Below are positions 13,401 through 23,072 of a DNA stretch of 31,685 nt, one piece after another. Origin of the DNA: Volvariella volvacea V23 (Eukaryota; Basidiomycota; Agaricomycetes; Agaricales; Pluteaceae); assembly GCA_000349905.1 (NCBI GenBank), contig KB722750.1, positions 184,638 to 216,322 of the forward strand. Reading direction: 5' to 3'. How positions within the stretch are numbered: position 1 is the stretch's first letter; the number at the start of each line of letters is the position of its first letter. Below the pieces are notes generated by a model. The model saw nothing but the letters and a program-made list of their open reading frames with translations. It did not search any database and was not told where the DNA came from. The translations under genes and the position numbers were made by a program.

Positions 13401-13796
13401 GACGACTCGGGCGCCAATATTCCTTCGTTTTCCTGACGGAGATGACGGGTGTGAGGAGAAAAAAATTGTGTTCTTAGTAGGGCTACTGACGAGTTTATGG
13501 ATTGCTTTCGTAACATGATTTGACCACCGTGGACCAAGTTGATCTTTTCGCGCTTGCGCGTCTTTCTTGACTGCAGATCCTCAGTATGTGACATAAGCAC
13601 GAAGACCAATCCAAGACTCACTCTGTGCACGGATGGTTGCCATATGAACTGCATGTTTTCTGTGTTCTGTTTGAATATGGCTCAAAGCGCCCAGCACGCC
13701 TAGAGAAACGTAAATCCTTTTGTTCGGGGCGTAGAAAAGTAACGCACGATCTGCATATGTGAGTCTCGATGCCTTGCTTCTTCTTGTGTAAACCAT
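10446..13796 (-). CDS. Winged-helix-like plus long coiled-coil protein, 953 aa
   Basis: Ten exons join in perfect phase (2862 nt): 13748-13796, 13622-13699, 13491-13570, 13365-13432, 13026-13314, 12731-12972, 12311-12674, 11966-12245, 10579-11909 and 10446-10526. Residues 1-92 look like a winged-helix or linker-histone-like domain: a basic start (MVYTRRSKASRLTYADRVLG), helices ending in GPRWSNHVTKAIHKLENEG and a wing-like GNVTMTPAGKK. A Ser/Arg/Pro-rich linker with basic clusters (SPTKRAR) follows, then a short coiled coil (about 190-260), a disordered stretch with acidic runs (DERDDDDFF, DDDDDD) and SPTRP/TPVTTP sites that could be phosphorylated, then a heptad-rich coiled coil from about 391 to 925, and a short Pro/Ser/Arg tail. 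It is divergently paired with the kinetochore gene sos7, 470 bp away. I do not recognise a named orthologue; a role in chromatin, kinetochore or spindle structure is inference. Confidence 0.85.
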
Positions 13797-14266
13797 GATG
13801 TAGAGATAGGTGATGGTGAGAAATGAATCAGGAGTTGGAGGGCTTAAATTACAGACGCGTCTGGGCGCGACTCACTAATTAGAGTCACGTGGACGAGACG
13901 CCGGTTCCGGAATGAGTCGGTCTCGAGGGGTCTCGGATTTGCGGCCTGACTCGAGGTCTGCAGGAACAGACCGGAGTAGTCAAGCTCATGAAGTCTGGTG
14001 TGGCCAGTATAGACTATGATAGCCCAGGCAGCTCGACAGGCAGAAGCTTGAAGGGGCTCTAGCCTGAAAGAATGCGGTAGAAGGTAATATTCACTTTTAT
14101 TGTATCTCAAGTCATATTTCTCCTCTGCTTGAGTCAATTCAAAGTTGCCATTTTGAGTCAGATAGCCGCGTGTGTGGCAGTGCTGTTTGTATATCTTGTA
14201 TGGGCCTGTTTACAGTTATTGACTACAAGCTCAAAGCGGAACACGCACAAGGTAACCGCCACCACG
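13797..14266. promoter_or_regulatory. Shared divergent promoter region
   Basis: This 470-bp space lies between the start codons of the - strand coiled-coil gene and the + strand sos7 gene. Both promoters and 5' leaders must lie here unless transcripts overlap. I did not identify a specific binding site. Confidence 0.5.
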
Positions 14267-15503
14267 ATGGCACAGAGGCGTAGCTCGTATCATGAACCCG
14301 CAACGGAGCAAGAGAGGATACTCAACATGGCGCAGGCACTGCAGAGCTCGCTGCAAAAGACAAATCTCAATCTGTTAGCAGCCAGCAAAGAGTTCTACGA
14401 AACAAAGCTCGATTTAGATGAAGGAACCGAGGAGGTTACGCCTAAAGACCCTGCCATCGTCGCTGGCGATGTCGCGGCACAAATAGTGGGTTGTAGCTCT
14501 CGGTCTCCATGGCGTTACTCACGTCTCTCCAGTCCTTTCTCAGAAAGCTCAAGTTTCAATACTTGGAACAAAACGCCAAGGATAAATACGTCAAGTCCAT
14601 CGTTAGCGACATAGACGATGCACCCATAGTTTCGGCAGAGGACAACAAGGTGCTGCAAGCCAGCAACGAGGCTAAGAAGCAAAAGTTGAAAGCTTCGAAG
14701 CAGCGTTTGGAAGAGGTACAAGGCAAAATTCGCGCACTGGCACCCCAAGTTAGAGCGGGTACGTAGTCACGCGTTCATTCCAATCTCTCGCCCTAAAATC
14801 ACGCGTCAGAATATCAGAAAGTGCAAAACGGGTCCACTGAAGCCGTGATTCTGGCCCAAAAGATCATCGACGCACGACTCGCTCTATCCAGAATCCGGCA
14901 AACACATCCGCACCCACGTCTCACCGTACCACTCGCCGACAAGAAGCTCGCTGATCAAGTCGTCGAAATGCAACACCTAGAAGATGAGAACCAGAGGGTA
15001 GTCAAGCAAGTTCAAGAGGCCAAGCAGCGCGTGAAGAGTGCCACTATTGAGGCCGAAAAACTCCGATCTGAACGGGCTGAGATCGAGAAAGCAGTGAGGC
15101 TTGCACACGTCGACGAAGATGATGCGCGACTGGCTCCTTTGTACGAGTGGTATGTGATTACCTGTTATCCAAGAGAAAGTACCTCTCACTAGCGCCCCTT
15201 AGGTTCACGTCTTCTTTATCACTTCAACGGTCCTTGCACGGTTTGCAATCTTTCGACGCCGTTTCTGACAACGAACTCCATCTAACATACAGTGTTGGGC
15301 CGCAACTACAACAAGTCGTTATCACTCTCATCTTCGCACCTGACACATCTCAACTCATAAATGCGGAAGTCGGCGGGATGGAGGGTCTTAGTGACGAGAT
15401 ACCAGAATTGATTGATACCCATATTCAAGTTAATGACCCCAAGGGGCTAATCAGTGCCATTCTAGCGCGTGCAAGGGCTATGTCCAGCGAAGGCAGTCGC
15501 TAG
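14267..15503 (+). CDS. sos7: Kinetochore protein Sos7 (KNL1/Spc7 partner), 361 aa
   Basis: Sos7 is the fungal partner of KNL1/Spc7 in the outer kinetochore (related to budding yeast Kre28 and animal ZWINT). Four exons in phase: 14267-14485, 14533-14758, 14810-15149 and 15203-15503 (1086 nt). The N-terminal region is followed by the conserved family core DPAIVAGDVAAQISFLRKLK and FQYLEQNAKDKYVKSIV (about residues 62-98), then a long coiled coil (about 110-245) and a C-terminal globular part with an LHLTYSVG strand and a VVITLIFAPDT strand, consistent with an RWD-like end of such kinetochore proteins. The length is typical of the family. The ATG at 14267 is preferred because earlier in-frame codons give a hydrophobic leader not expected for a kinetochore protein. 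Family recognition is from memory of the Sos7 coiled-coil domain. Confidence 0.82.
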
Positions 15504-17643
15504 GAGGCCCATATTGGGTTCGTGTTGGGTCTTCCATTGTTATTTCCACTAGTGATTGATTACCCGTGTATTTCTACCAGTTTTCTGTAATGAACTAGTC
15601 ATACGTCTCAATGTGGCGTGCTCCAAACCCGTGGCTGGCCGTGTGGGGAATTGGACTAACCGATAGCATCACGGACCCACTGACTGACAAGGTCAAGATA
15701 AAATCGAACATTACGAAACAGAAACCCTCCAACGCTGGCTGAACTGTTTGACCCATAACGGTCACTGCAATTCATTCTCTGGAGGGTTGACCAGTGTCTC
15801 ACGACGGGAACTCTCCCTCTTCAGAATGCCCTTGTAGTTTCCCCAACGAGCGCATGAGCTTGGCGTTTAAATTCATTATCCGGAGATCGTGTCTGCGGTG
15901 CTATAGAACATTTCATTCTTCCCTACACACCGCCGCTGCACTTTGTAAGTCCCTTACTCTAATGGTAAACCAGCTGACGTTATTGGAATACTGGCACTTA
16001 GTACCGTTGCAATTATCTAGGTCTCTAAAGCTTCCGCTGTCAAATTGGCGTCGACATTCCTGTCATTTTGTACTTGGGGTATCCCTGTAATAAGCAAGAC
16101 CCCCATTCCTGTGTTTGCTTCGAATTCTGTCCCTTTCACTAACCGTACCGATTGAGGGAAGGAGATACCGAGCGCTGATCAAATTTCCTTTCATTTGCGA
16201 GACTCAGTCCAGGGCAGAGATGACACTCGGAACTACCGTACGACACGGACCATGTGGACTAGTCAGAAGTTAAACAGAACAATACCGAAACTGCAGTTCA
16301 TGGCTAAAACAGCTCTCTTCGCGTAAGGATGAGCCACAGGAACTACAAGCGGGTTTCCTTGTGGTATCCGTAAGCGTCTACGATGACATGCTTCACACGG
16401 AGAAAAGCAAACCAGATAGATCTTTGAAGGGTAATCAGGAATTCAGCGACACGCAGACCGACACTCCAAAGCTTCCTGACGAACCCAATACAACTACCCT
16501 GCCGCCGTGTGGTTGAGGGACGTCATTCAATGCATCAGTGTACAATGCCACGGTCCCACTGATCTCACCAACGTCGTACGTGTAACAGGAACGAGTGGAC
16601 CCTAAAAATCCAGGTTAGATGGATCGTGAGTGCCGACTATACAGGCCTTCTCATACAACTTCCCACTATTGTTTTCTATAGCTGCTGATGGTTCGCGGTC
16701 AAGCCGCGCACTACGTTAAAAACCAAGCTACCCTCACGGGTCCTCCGACGTTATTTGGTAACCCCCGACACGGTCAGAGCGTGGGCGTCGACCAGGCTCA
16801 TTCACCAAGGCTAAGAAAAATCAATGCGTAGCCAAGAGTTGAAGCCGTCGAGTTGTGTGTGCCCTAGGAAAACTCGGCGTGTGACGGCACCAGCACGACG
16901 GGTAACGTTCTAGACAGTATAATCCCCTGAAGCGGCAAACACCTCGACCGACCGGGAACTTGAGAGTTAGGAGTTGACTTGGTATGAACGCCAGGTTTGG
17001 CGTGCAGTTTAAGGTAGACGTTTTCGTATCGTGTCGAACTTTACGGTCTCGACGCAGACCTAGGTTTTGTTTCTTGGGAAACGCCTTGGATTTCGTGACG
17101 CGACCGTGACCGCCTCTCGTTCCGAAGAGCCCATTTTTAAACCGTAGTATTGGCCATGGGATCCCGCACCAACCCTTTTCTTGACGGTGGCGTAGGCATT
17201 GGAGACCGTGAAGCGCATGTTGTCACCGTTGGGACGCCACTTGAGCTGTCGGGGAGGTCCAATGGCAAGGCACAATACAATTACGGTAATTTAGGGATGA
17301 AATGATCCATGCGGATTTTCGAGATAGGGGCCTTATAGATCTACAATGTCATACCGCAGATGAACGACCTACGAGGGATGTATGCTGATGCCCAATTACG
17401 ATTGATAACCATCACGGGCGTAACGCCCGGTTCTTGATTGCGGGATCCATCGAGATCATCGAATTGACAATAATAGAATTCAGTAGCATCGTTTCATCAG
17501 ACAAGAAATGAGTCAAGTGCGACAAACTCTCAACTCGGGTATGAACAACTCTCTTTCCAGCGAATCTCCATAACGAGTGGACCGCAGCGGTACTCCAAGC
17601 GGAGCCGCGGATTAGAGATATGCCCGCAACCAAATCCAATATC
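15504..17643. other. Gene-poor stretch, about 2.1 kb
   Basis: No convincing gene. A 71-codon frame at 17060-17275 (-) has ordinary amino-acid composition and could be an exon of an unrecognised gene, but no partner exon was found. A 98-codon frame at 15794-16090 (+) has no motif. The parts next to 15504 and 17643 are 3' flanks of two convergent genes. Confidence 0.45.
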
Positions 17644-20031
17644 TTAACCCCCAACACGAGTACCATTCTTGTCAGTGCATTGCCACCAAACACTGCACTC
17701 AGGGTATAATCCAGCAGGTTCGTCACCAGCATCATTCAACAAAAGTGCAACAACCCCATGTGGCGGTACGTCGTGGGCCGTAAAGTTGCGAACAGCAGTA
17801 CCATTATCAGTATGAGTCCACAAGTCCTGGATACGAAAGTTGTGGACAATCATATCCGTGTTCTATCAGAACATAACAAATGCTTACGCGAACTGTATAT
17901 TGCCGTCCTGCGCGAATCCACGGGGACTCGGTGAGGTTGAAGGACAAAGTAGCAGGTTCGTCCAATGTATTCAGCTATATATCCGCAGATGGTTAGCCCA
18001 AGTGGTGTCCATCGGATTTCCGCAGCTACGTACGAGCATGAAAACGGTTCCATAGGAGCTTGGGCCGCTCCAGTATTGTGCAGGGTGAGTGCGATTACTC
18101 GTCCAGTCAGGCTAGTAACATGATCATCAGCATTGCTGATGGGCTCATCATTGAATTTACTTGCATTGATGCCCCAGCGGAAGGGCGAGATACTCTTTCC
18201 AACAACGGGATCCTGGTTGATTGCCAGTATTTCTTTATTCTTTAGAATACCGAGAATTTCTGGGGTGATTGCAGACAACTACTGAGTGGTTAGCTGGATC
18301 ATCCGAGTCAACGAAATGGGGTTGACTAACATTCGTTCCGATCTATCGGTCATTCGCATCAAATATCACTAAGCGCCAGGACATATGGTCAACTCACGAG
18401 GAGCGGGGATTTCATCAATGCCCACGCAGTGAAATGGGACTTAGATTCTTCGTATGTCAAGCCTCCATTACCCCTATACGGTGTACCCATCGTTAATATG
18501 GTTAATATGCTCAGTCACTTGATCGATCACCTACAATTGAAGCTAGGAAAACAGTGTTATATCACGTCGAGTGCTCAATTTTCGGAATAACTCACCATAT
18601 CGAGGTCATTACGAGCATAGAAGTCGGTGGAGGCAGTAATGAACGAATTGCTACAAGATGTAAGGAATTATACCACGGGGTTAATGAGACGGAACGTACA
18701 AATTAATGATAAACGCCAAAGAATCCCATTCAGGAGCAATATCGCCAGTGGTCTGTGGCACACTTGGTTCAGGACTTCTTTGCTCCAAACGGTGAAATCA
18801 TTGCTTACTCTCCAACTATGTCCAAATTCGGCACCCCAGCTGTCGCAGAAGCACGGAGGCATTTAGTTAATACTCAATACGGTAAATCATCGGACTTACA
18901 GCCAGACTTGACTCTAATGCAAACAATTCAGTAGCTCATCGCAGCACACATGATTGATAACGCACCCAGCCCCATTGGCACAGAGAGAAGACGAAGGGTG
19001 TCCTGCGCTCCTTCTTGGCGACCTGTGCCAGCGCGTCGGCCATGCGTTGATAGCCTGGTCACAGAGTGCATATTTAACCGTATAGACTTTGGGTGCTATT
19101 GAACGGACTTACGACCAATAATACCCTGACGTGTGATGCTGTCATAGGGAACTGAATTCCTTGAGCATGATCCTAATCCTTCAACGTCACTTGGGTGGTA
19201 CTCACTGGCACAGTTATCGTACCTACACAGATTGTCAGTGTCCTGTTTAATTGCGATGCTGCACAAATAGAACTTACTTCAGGTAGTCAAAACCCCAATC
19301 TGAGAATGTTTTCGCGTCTCGGAGTTCATTGCCATATGACCCAGGATATCCGGCACACGTGAACCAGCCTGCATCACTATACTGAAGCAAAATAATCAGT
19401 AATTATACCTAAACGCTTATCGATAATCCTTACAATTCCGGTTTTGCTGTCCAATGGGTGCAATATTTGAGCAACCCTCAACAAAGAATGCCCGCATAAC
19501 CGCATACTCACAAACCAAGGGCATGGATCTCCCTATTAAGCCTCTTCATGCCGCCTTTGAACCGCACTTGGTCTGATCGAACGCGCATCGAATCCGTGAG
19601 TCTGGTACCGAGCCTCCCCACTTACCTTCGATAATGTCTCCATTTGCAGTTCGGTTCTTCTCGGAATAGCAGTCATCAATATTCACATAATTATATCCCG
19701 CTTCCTAAAACGAGTTCGAGGCGCATATATGCGGTGCACTCCTGCTATCCTTACCTGGAGACCAAGAGATTTCATGAGTTTTGCAGTCATGAGCATCAAT
19801 TCTTCGTCGATATTGCACTATGGTTGCCAATTGAACACCTGGGCAGCTACCGAGGCGAAGTAACCACACCTGATACGCATTCCATGCTGAAAGCATTTTT
19901 GAGCATACTGGAAGGTAACATTACTGGTATTCAGACGTACTGTTATAACCAAGGACTGCATGGGTTGTATAGATGAGCTGAACGATGCCAAAGATGAAAG
20001 AAACGCATACTCGGAAGACGTGCAACGCCAT
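17644..20031 (-). CDS. GH27 alpha-galactosidase, secreted, 21 exons, 427 aa
   Basis: It hydrolyses terminal alpha-1,6-galactose from oligosaccharides and galactomannan outside the cell. Exons from the 5' end: 19941-20031, 19870-19886, 19755-19817, 19626-19704, 19512-19572, 19434-19446, 19278-19381, 19206-19222, 19113-19151, 18966-19054, 18900-18913, 18809-18839, 18700-18752, 18596-18650, 18535-18542, 18398-18473, 18331-18342, 18165-18278, 18034-18111, 17888-17974 and 17644-17826 (1284 nt, one frame). A signal peptide covers about residues 1-26 (hydrophobic core, ending TTHA). Family motifs in order: [51 protein letters not shown] with the expected nucleophile Asp145, [25 protein letters not shown] with the expected acid/base Asp210, [39 protein letters not shown] and a C-terminal beta-sandwich. 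Three introns on each side of the active-site codons bound tiny exons. The intron at 18112-18164 is GC-AG. Usual family length, no lesion. Confidence 0.93.
18112..18164 (-). other. GC-AG intron in the alpha-galactosidase gene
   Basis: The donor reads GCAAGTAA and the acceptor TACTAG. Only a cut before GC keeps phase 0 and gives WGIN followed by [19 protein letters not shown] donor three bases later leads directly to a stop. Confidence 0.75.
18535..18542 (-). other. 8-nt microexon of the alpha-galactosidase gene
   Basis: Eight bases (CTTCAATT) lie between an acceptor ending CTAG and a donor GTAGGT. Joining them to the flanking exons restores the family motif DMLQLGNGG in frame. Without them the phase is broken between 18596 and 18473. 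Confidence 0.8.
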
Positions 20032-20947
20032 TGTTCAATGCCTGAACAGGGTATAACCCGGCGTAGTACAGCGCAACTGCGCTTGATACCCACAGCGTGA
20101 GCTTCGTTGAGAGCATAGATGCGACAAGTATAAACCACCGATGCGAGTATGCAGTAATACAAGCGATTATAGGTGCAAATGAAGGCTTTTATAGATTTCC
20201 TTCCGTATTGACACAATGCACCCGGGTTTGCTTGTTGACGAGCTGCGTGGTTCTGTTGGAAGAAGAGAAGCACTCAGTCCTCATGGCAATCGATGAATGA
20301 ACGACCTACGTTTTCCCGAGCAACCACCGCTGCGTCACAGTTTGAGTTTTATTTTGTTTGGATCACGATGGTGCTATTTGACGTCCAGGTGTGCTGACCA
20401 CCCTGGGCGAGTTGAGCCACTACTTGGCCTGTTCGAATTACGGGGATAGATAGTTGTAGGCTGAGATATATAAGACTATTGCCACGCCGACAATGCCAAA
20501 TGACGAGCAAGAAAGGAGGTTGCGGTTGGGACCTCGCCCCCATCATAGTGGCCGTATTTGTAGAAGGATCACATTCCCTTTGATTTTCGGCCAGATCGAG
20601 ACAACTGACCGTATGAAAATTGGGCAATGGGGGGGGAGCGTCTGGGGCATGCGTCTTACTGCTTGAAGATCATAGCTCCTACATATAAATAGAACCGTTT
20701 TTTGTCTGCCATGATACATAAATGCGCCCCTACAAGGGACGAAAAATAGAAGGGCACTTCAGAGCACACGAGGATGACTTGGCGGATATTATAGCTCGTA
20801 GAGCAAGGCATGGCAATTTACACCATCGAACGAGCGGAAGTATATAATATATGCAGAAGCTAGAAAAATTTTCAGTGGGTAATGTAATTCAGATAAGACA
20901 AACCGATTACAGCACAGAGAGCAACGTACCAACAAAAGCAGAAAGAC
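20032..20947. other. Upstream region of the alpha-galactosidase gene
   Basis: This 0.9-kb stretch separates the alpha-galactosidase start from the 3' end of the - strand F-box gene. It should hold the alpha-galactosidase promoter. A frame of 92 codons at 20349-20627 (-) has no family motif. AT-rich runs occur near 20840-20850. No specific site identified. Confidence 0.45.
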
Positions 20948-22639
20948 CTAGTCCTCTCCAAACTTATTCCATTCATCTTCATCCTCCTCGTCATAGTAGA
21001 AGAGCATCCTAGCACCCATCTCCTCCAGCTGAGCAAACTGACCCTCCCTCTCATCATCATATCTGACCGCAAGCCTCTCAATCGGCCGACCGGCATTACT
21101 CCTATGGGTAAGGAAGTCCTTCAACAACGACACATCAACTTGCGCCAGAGCAAGCGCCTCGATCTTCAGTGTGCGTAGTTCGGGGAAAATAGACGCCGAA
21201 AATTCACGACATGCGCGACAGATCGCCGAAGCTATGTCATCCGATTCGGGACTAAACAAGCATGGCTCTCCCGTTCTCGCTAGGAGCTTTTTTACGCAAA
21301 AACAAGTCGGCGTGGCATCTCGCAGAGCGGAGGTGGGATAAGGGTTCGAGAGCGTCAACGTCTGTACGGTCGCTAGGGCTGGGGAGCACGAAGAGAGTAC
21401 CTGGAGACTATTCGGAGGGGGTTTCCAACATAATTCGAGGGAATGGAGTCTCTTTAGAGGTAATTGCGAAAGGATACCAGTTGGCAAGCTGGTCCATGCG
21501 TTAGCGTGTGCACGCCAATAAAGCCGAAACGTGGTTTCGCTGCGCTCAGAGACTGAAATCGTTCCGAAAAACGATCCGTTGGGTTCAGCTTGCATTCTCA
21601 GGAGCAGCGATGGTAGACTTAAGGACTTGAGAACGAGGGTATCGCGAATAAATTTGATAACGGCATCACCTACTAGGACCAATGGTGCTATATCAGTGGT
21701 TTTGAGGGACATATCGAGGTTTGCCAAGTTTGGGGAGGTCAGATGTGATAAGAAATTGGCGCATTCCTTATCAAATTCTTGATATAATTCGAGTGAGACC
21801 AGAGATGGTAGTATGATATCAGGTAATTCGACGGTTGTCTGGGAGCCCCAAAGAGCTTTGTCTAGGGTAAGTTGTCGAAGGTTCTTCAGAGAGGACAGGA
21901 TCCTGTAGAGATATGCAGCATGCGGCATAGAATCGTCGTCTGGCTCCTTGATCTTGAGTTCGACAAGCTCGTCTGAAAGAAGGGACGCGTTGAAACGGCC
22001 AGCAACAATGCACAAGTGCTTCAGCTTGAACGTCGGGGTCCATTTATCATAGAATCCAGGACAGTTATACACTTCGAAATGTTTCAAGGGGGATTTGGAA
22101 AAGTCCAAGCTGTAATCTTCGTCCAAATCCATGTCATCCCCCACAAAAATCAACGAGGAGACTCGATTCATATTCGTGGTCAGCATGGGTTGAGTCTCTG
22201 TCCGGTAAGCGGAGCGGATTGGGTGTTCAATGAACAACGAAAGAGGGGCAGAATTCGAACGAATAAAGAGTTCGTCGATGCATTGTGGTGACATGAATGG
22301 GATAGAGATGGTAGTCCAAAGTAGGGGATATTGAAGAGCAACTGTCCTCCAGTGATGTGAGACTTGGGTCATGCCAATCCACGAGAGACTTCGAGGGCAT
22401 GGAGCCTGCCAGTAAGCCTGATCTTCTTGGAGAACCATAGCCTGGGATTCCAGCATTATGTCTGAGAGGATTTCATCCGGAATTCTAGACACTGGGGCAA
22501 GCGCATTCCGACGCTGGCGAAGTTGCTTGAGCCGCAACTCCAGTTGAGCGATTTCTTCATCAAGCCTAGCACGTTCAGCTTCCACGTCCTCGGGGGTGTC
22601 AGGTCCGTGAAGGGCGTACTCGAGCGTGCGATCAGACAT
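20948..22639 (-). CDS. F-box-like protein, intronless, 563 aa
   Basis: A probable substrate adaptor of an SCF ubiquitin ligase, by family resemblance. Residues about 18-48 form a short coiled coil rich in Glu, Leu, Arg (EIAQLELRLKQLRQRRNAL). The F-box-like segment follows with VSRIPDEILSDIMLES, then VSHHWRTVALQYPLLWTTI (about residues 50-112), which matches the usual L-P-x-E-I-L ... V-x-x-x-W-R-x-x-A ... P-x-L-W layout. The rest has irregular leucine-rich strands as in the substrate-binding parts of these proteins. Near the C-terminus it has CFC and CRAC cysteine pairs, as do its two paralogues in the window. The gene has no intron, unlike most others here. It is head to head with the + strand F-box-like gene. 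Target unknown. Confidence 0.85.
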   Translation of the reverse strand: MSDRTLEYALHGPDTPEDVEAERARLDEEIAQLELRLKQLRQRRNALAPVSRIPDEILSDIMLESQAMVLQEDQAYWQAPCPRSLSWIGMTQVSHHWRTVALQYPLLWTTISIPFMSPQCIDELFIRSNSAPLSLFIEHPIRSAYRTETQPMLTTNMNRVSSLIFVGDDMDLDEDYSLDFSKSPLKHFEVYNCPGFYDKWTPTFKLKHLCIVAGRFNASLLSDELVELKIKEPDDDSMPHAAYLYRILSSLKNLRQLTLDKALWGSQTTVELPDIILPSLVSLELYQEFDKECANFLSHLTSPNLANLDMSLKTTDIAPLVLVGDAVIKFIRDTLVLKSLSLPSLLLRMQAEPNGSFFGTISVSERSETTFRLYWRAHANAWTSLPTGILSQLPLKRLHSLELCWKPPPNSLQVLSSCSPALATVQTLTLSNPYPTSALRDATPTCFCVKKLLARTGEPCLFSPESDDIASAICRACREFSASIFPELRTLKIEALALAQVDVSLLKDFLTHRSNAGRPIERLAVRYDDEREGQFAQLEEMGARMLFYYDEEDEDEWNKFGED

Positions 22640-23072
22640 CTGGTGAGAGTGGGAGGAGTAAAATTTGGTGAGACGTGGCGAAGGTGCTCAGCGACGCCGC
22701 GGTGACCGATCCTTTTGATCCGCCTAGCGCCAACTCAAATTTACATAAGTAGAGCCACAAGCTCCACTATATAACGGCTGCCACCATGAGCGGTTGTCTT
22801 GTCCCTTTGTTCCTCTGAGGCCACTGGCATAGTGTTTGCTGTCTTTGTTTTTGGGTTGTAAAAGGCGTAGTCGACGCTTGGCTAGTCAATTGCTGGTGAG
22901 TGTTAGTATCTATGCACGATGCACGGTGGTCGGTTCAACCAAGGCGATTCGAGGGTCTGAAGACGGCCGCGCCGGGATTTGACTTGCTGAATGTTGAGCA
23001 TGTCGGATTCCGGTTTCCGCCTGAGCGCCAAACGGTGCGCTTGTGTCGACGTTCTCACCGTCTCCCTTCATC
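22640..23072. promoter_or_regulatory. Shared region between divergent F-box genes
   Basis: This space of 433 bp separates the start codons of two F-box-like genes pointing away from each other, so it must carry both promoters or a bidirectional one. I could not pick out individual elements. Confidence 0.45.

Noticed and set aside
17060..17275. 71-codon frame on the - strand with an ordinary protein-like composition
   Set aside because: No partner exons, no family motif and no in-phase splice sites to the galactosidase gene; kept only as a note.
23043..23072. Upstream start (non-ATG) for the + strand F-box gene
   Set aside because: The frame is open there but begins with GTG; the first ATG at 23073 fits a nuclear gene.
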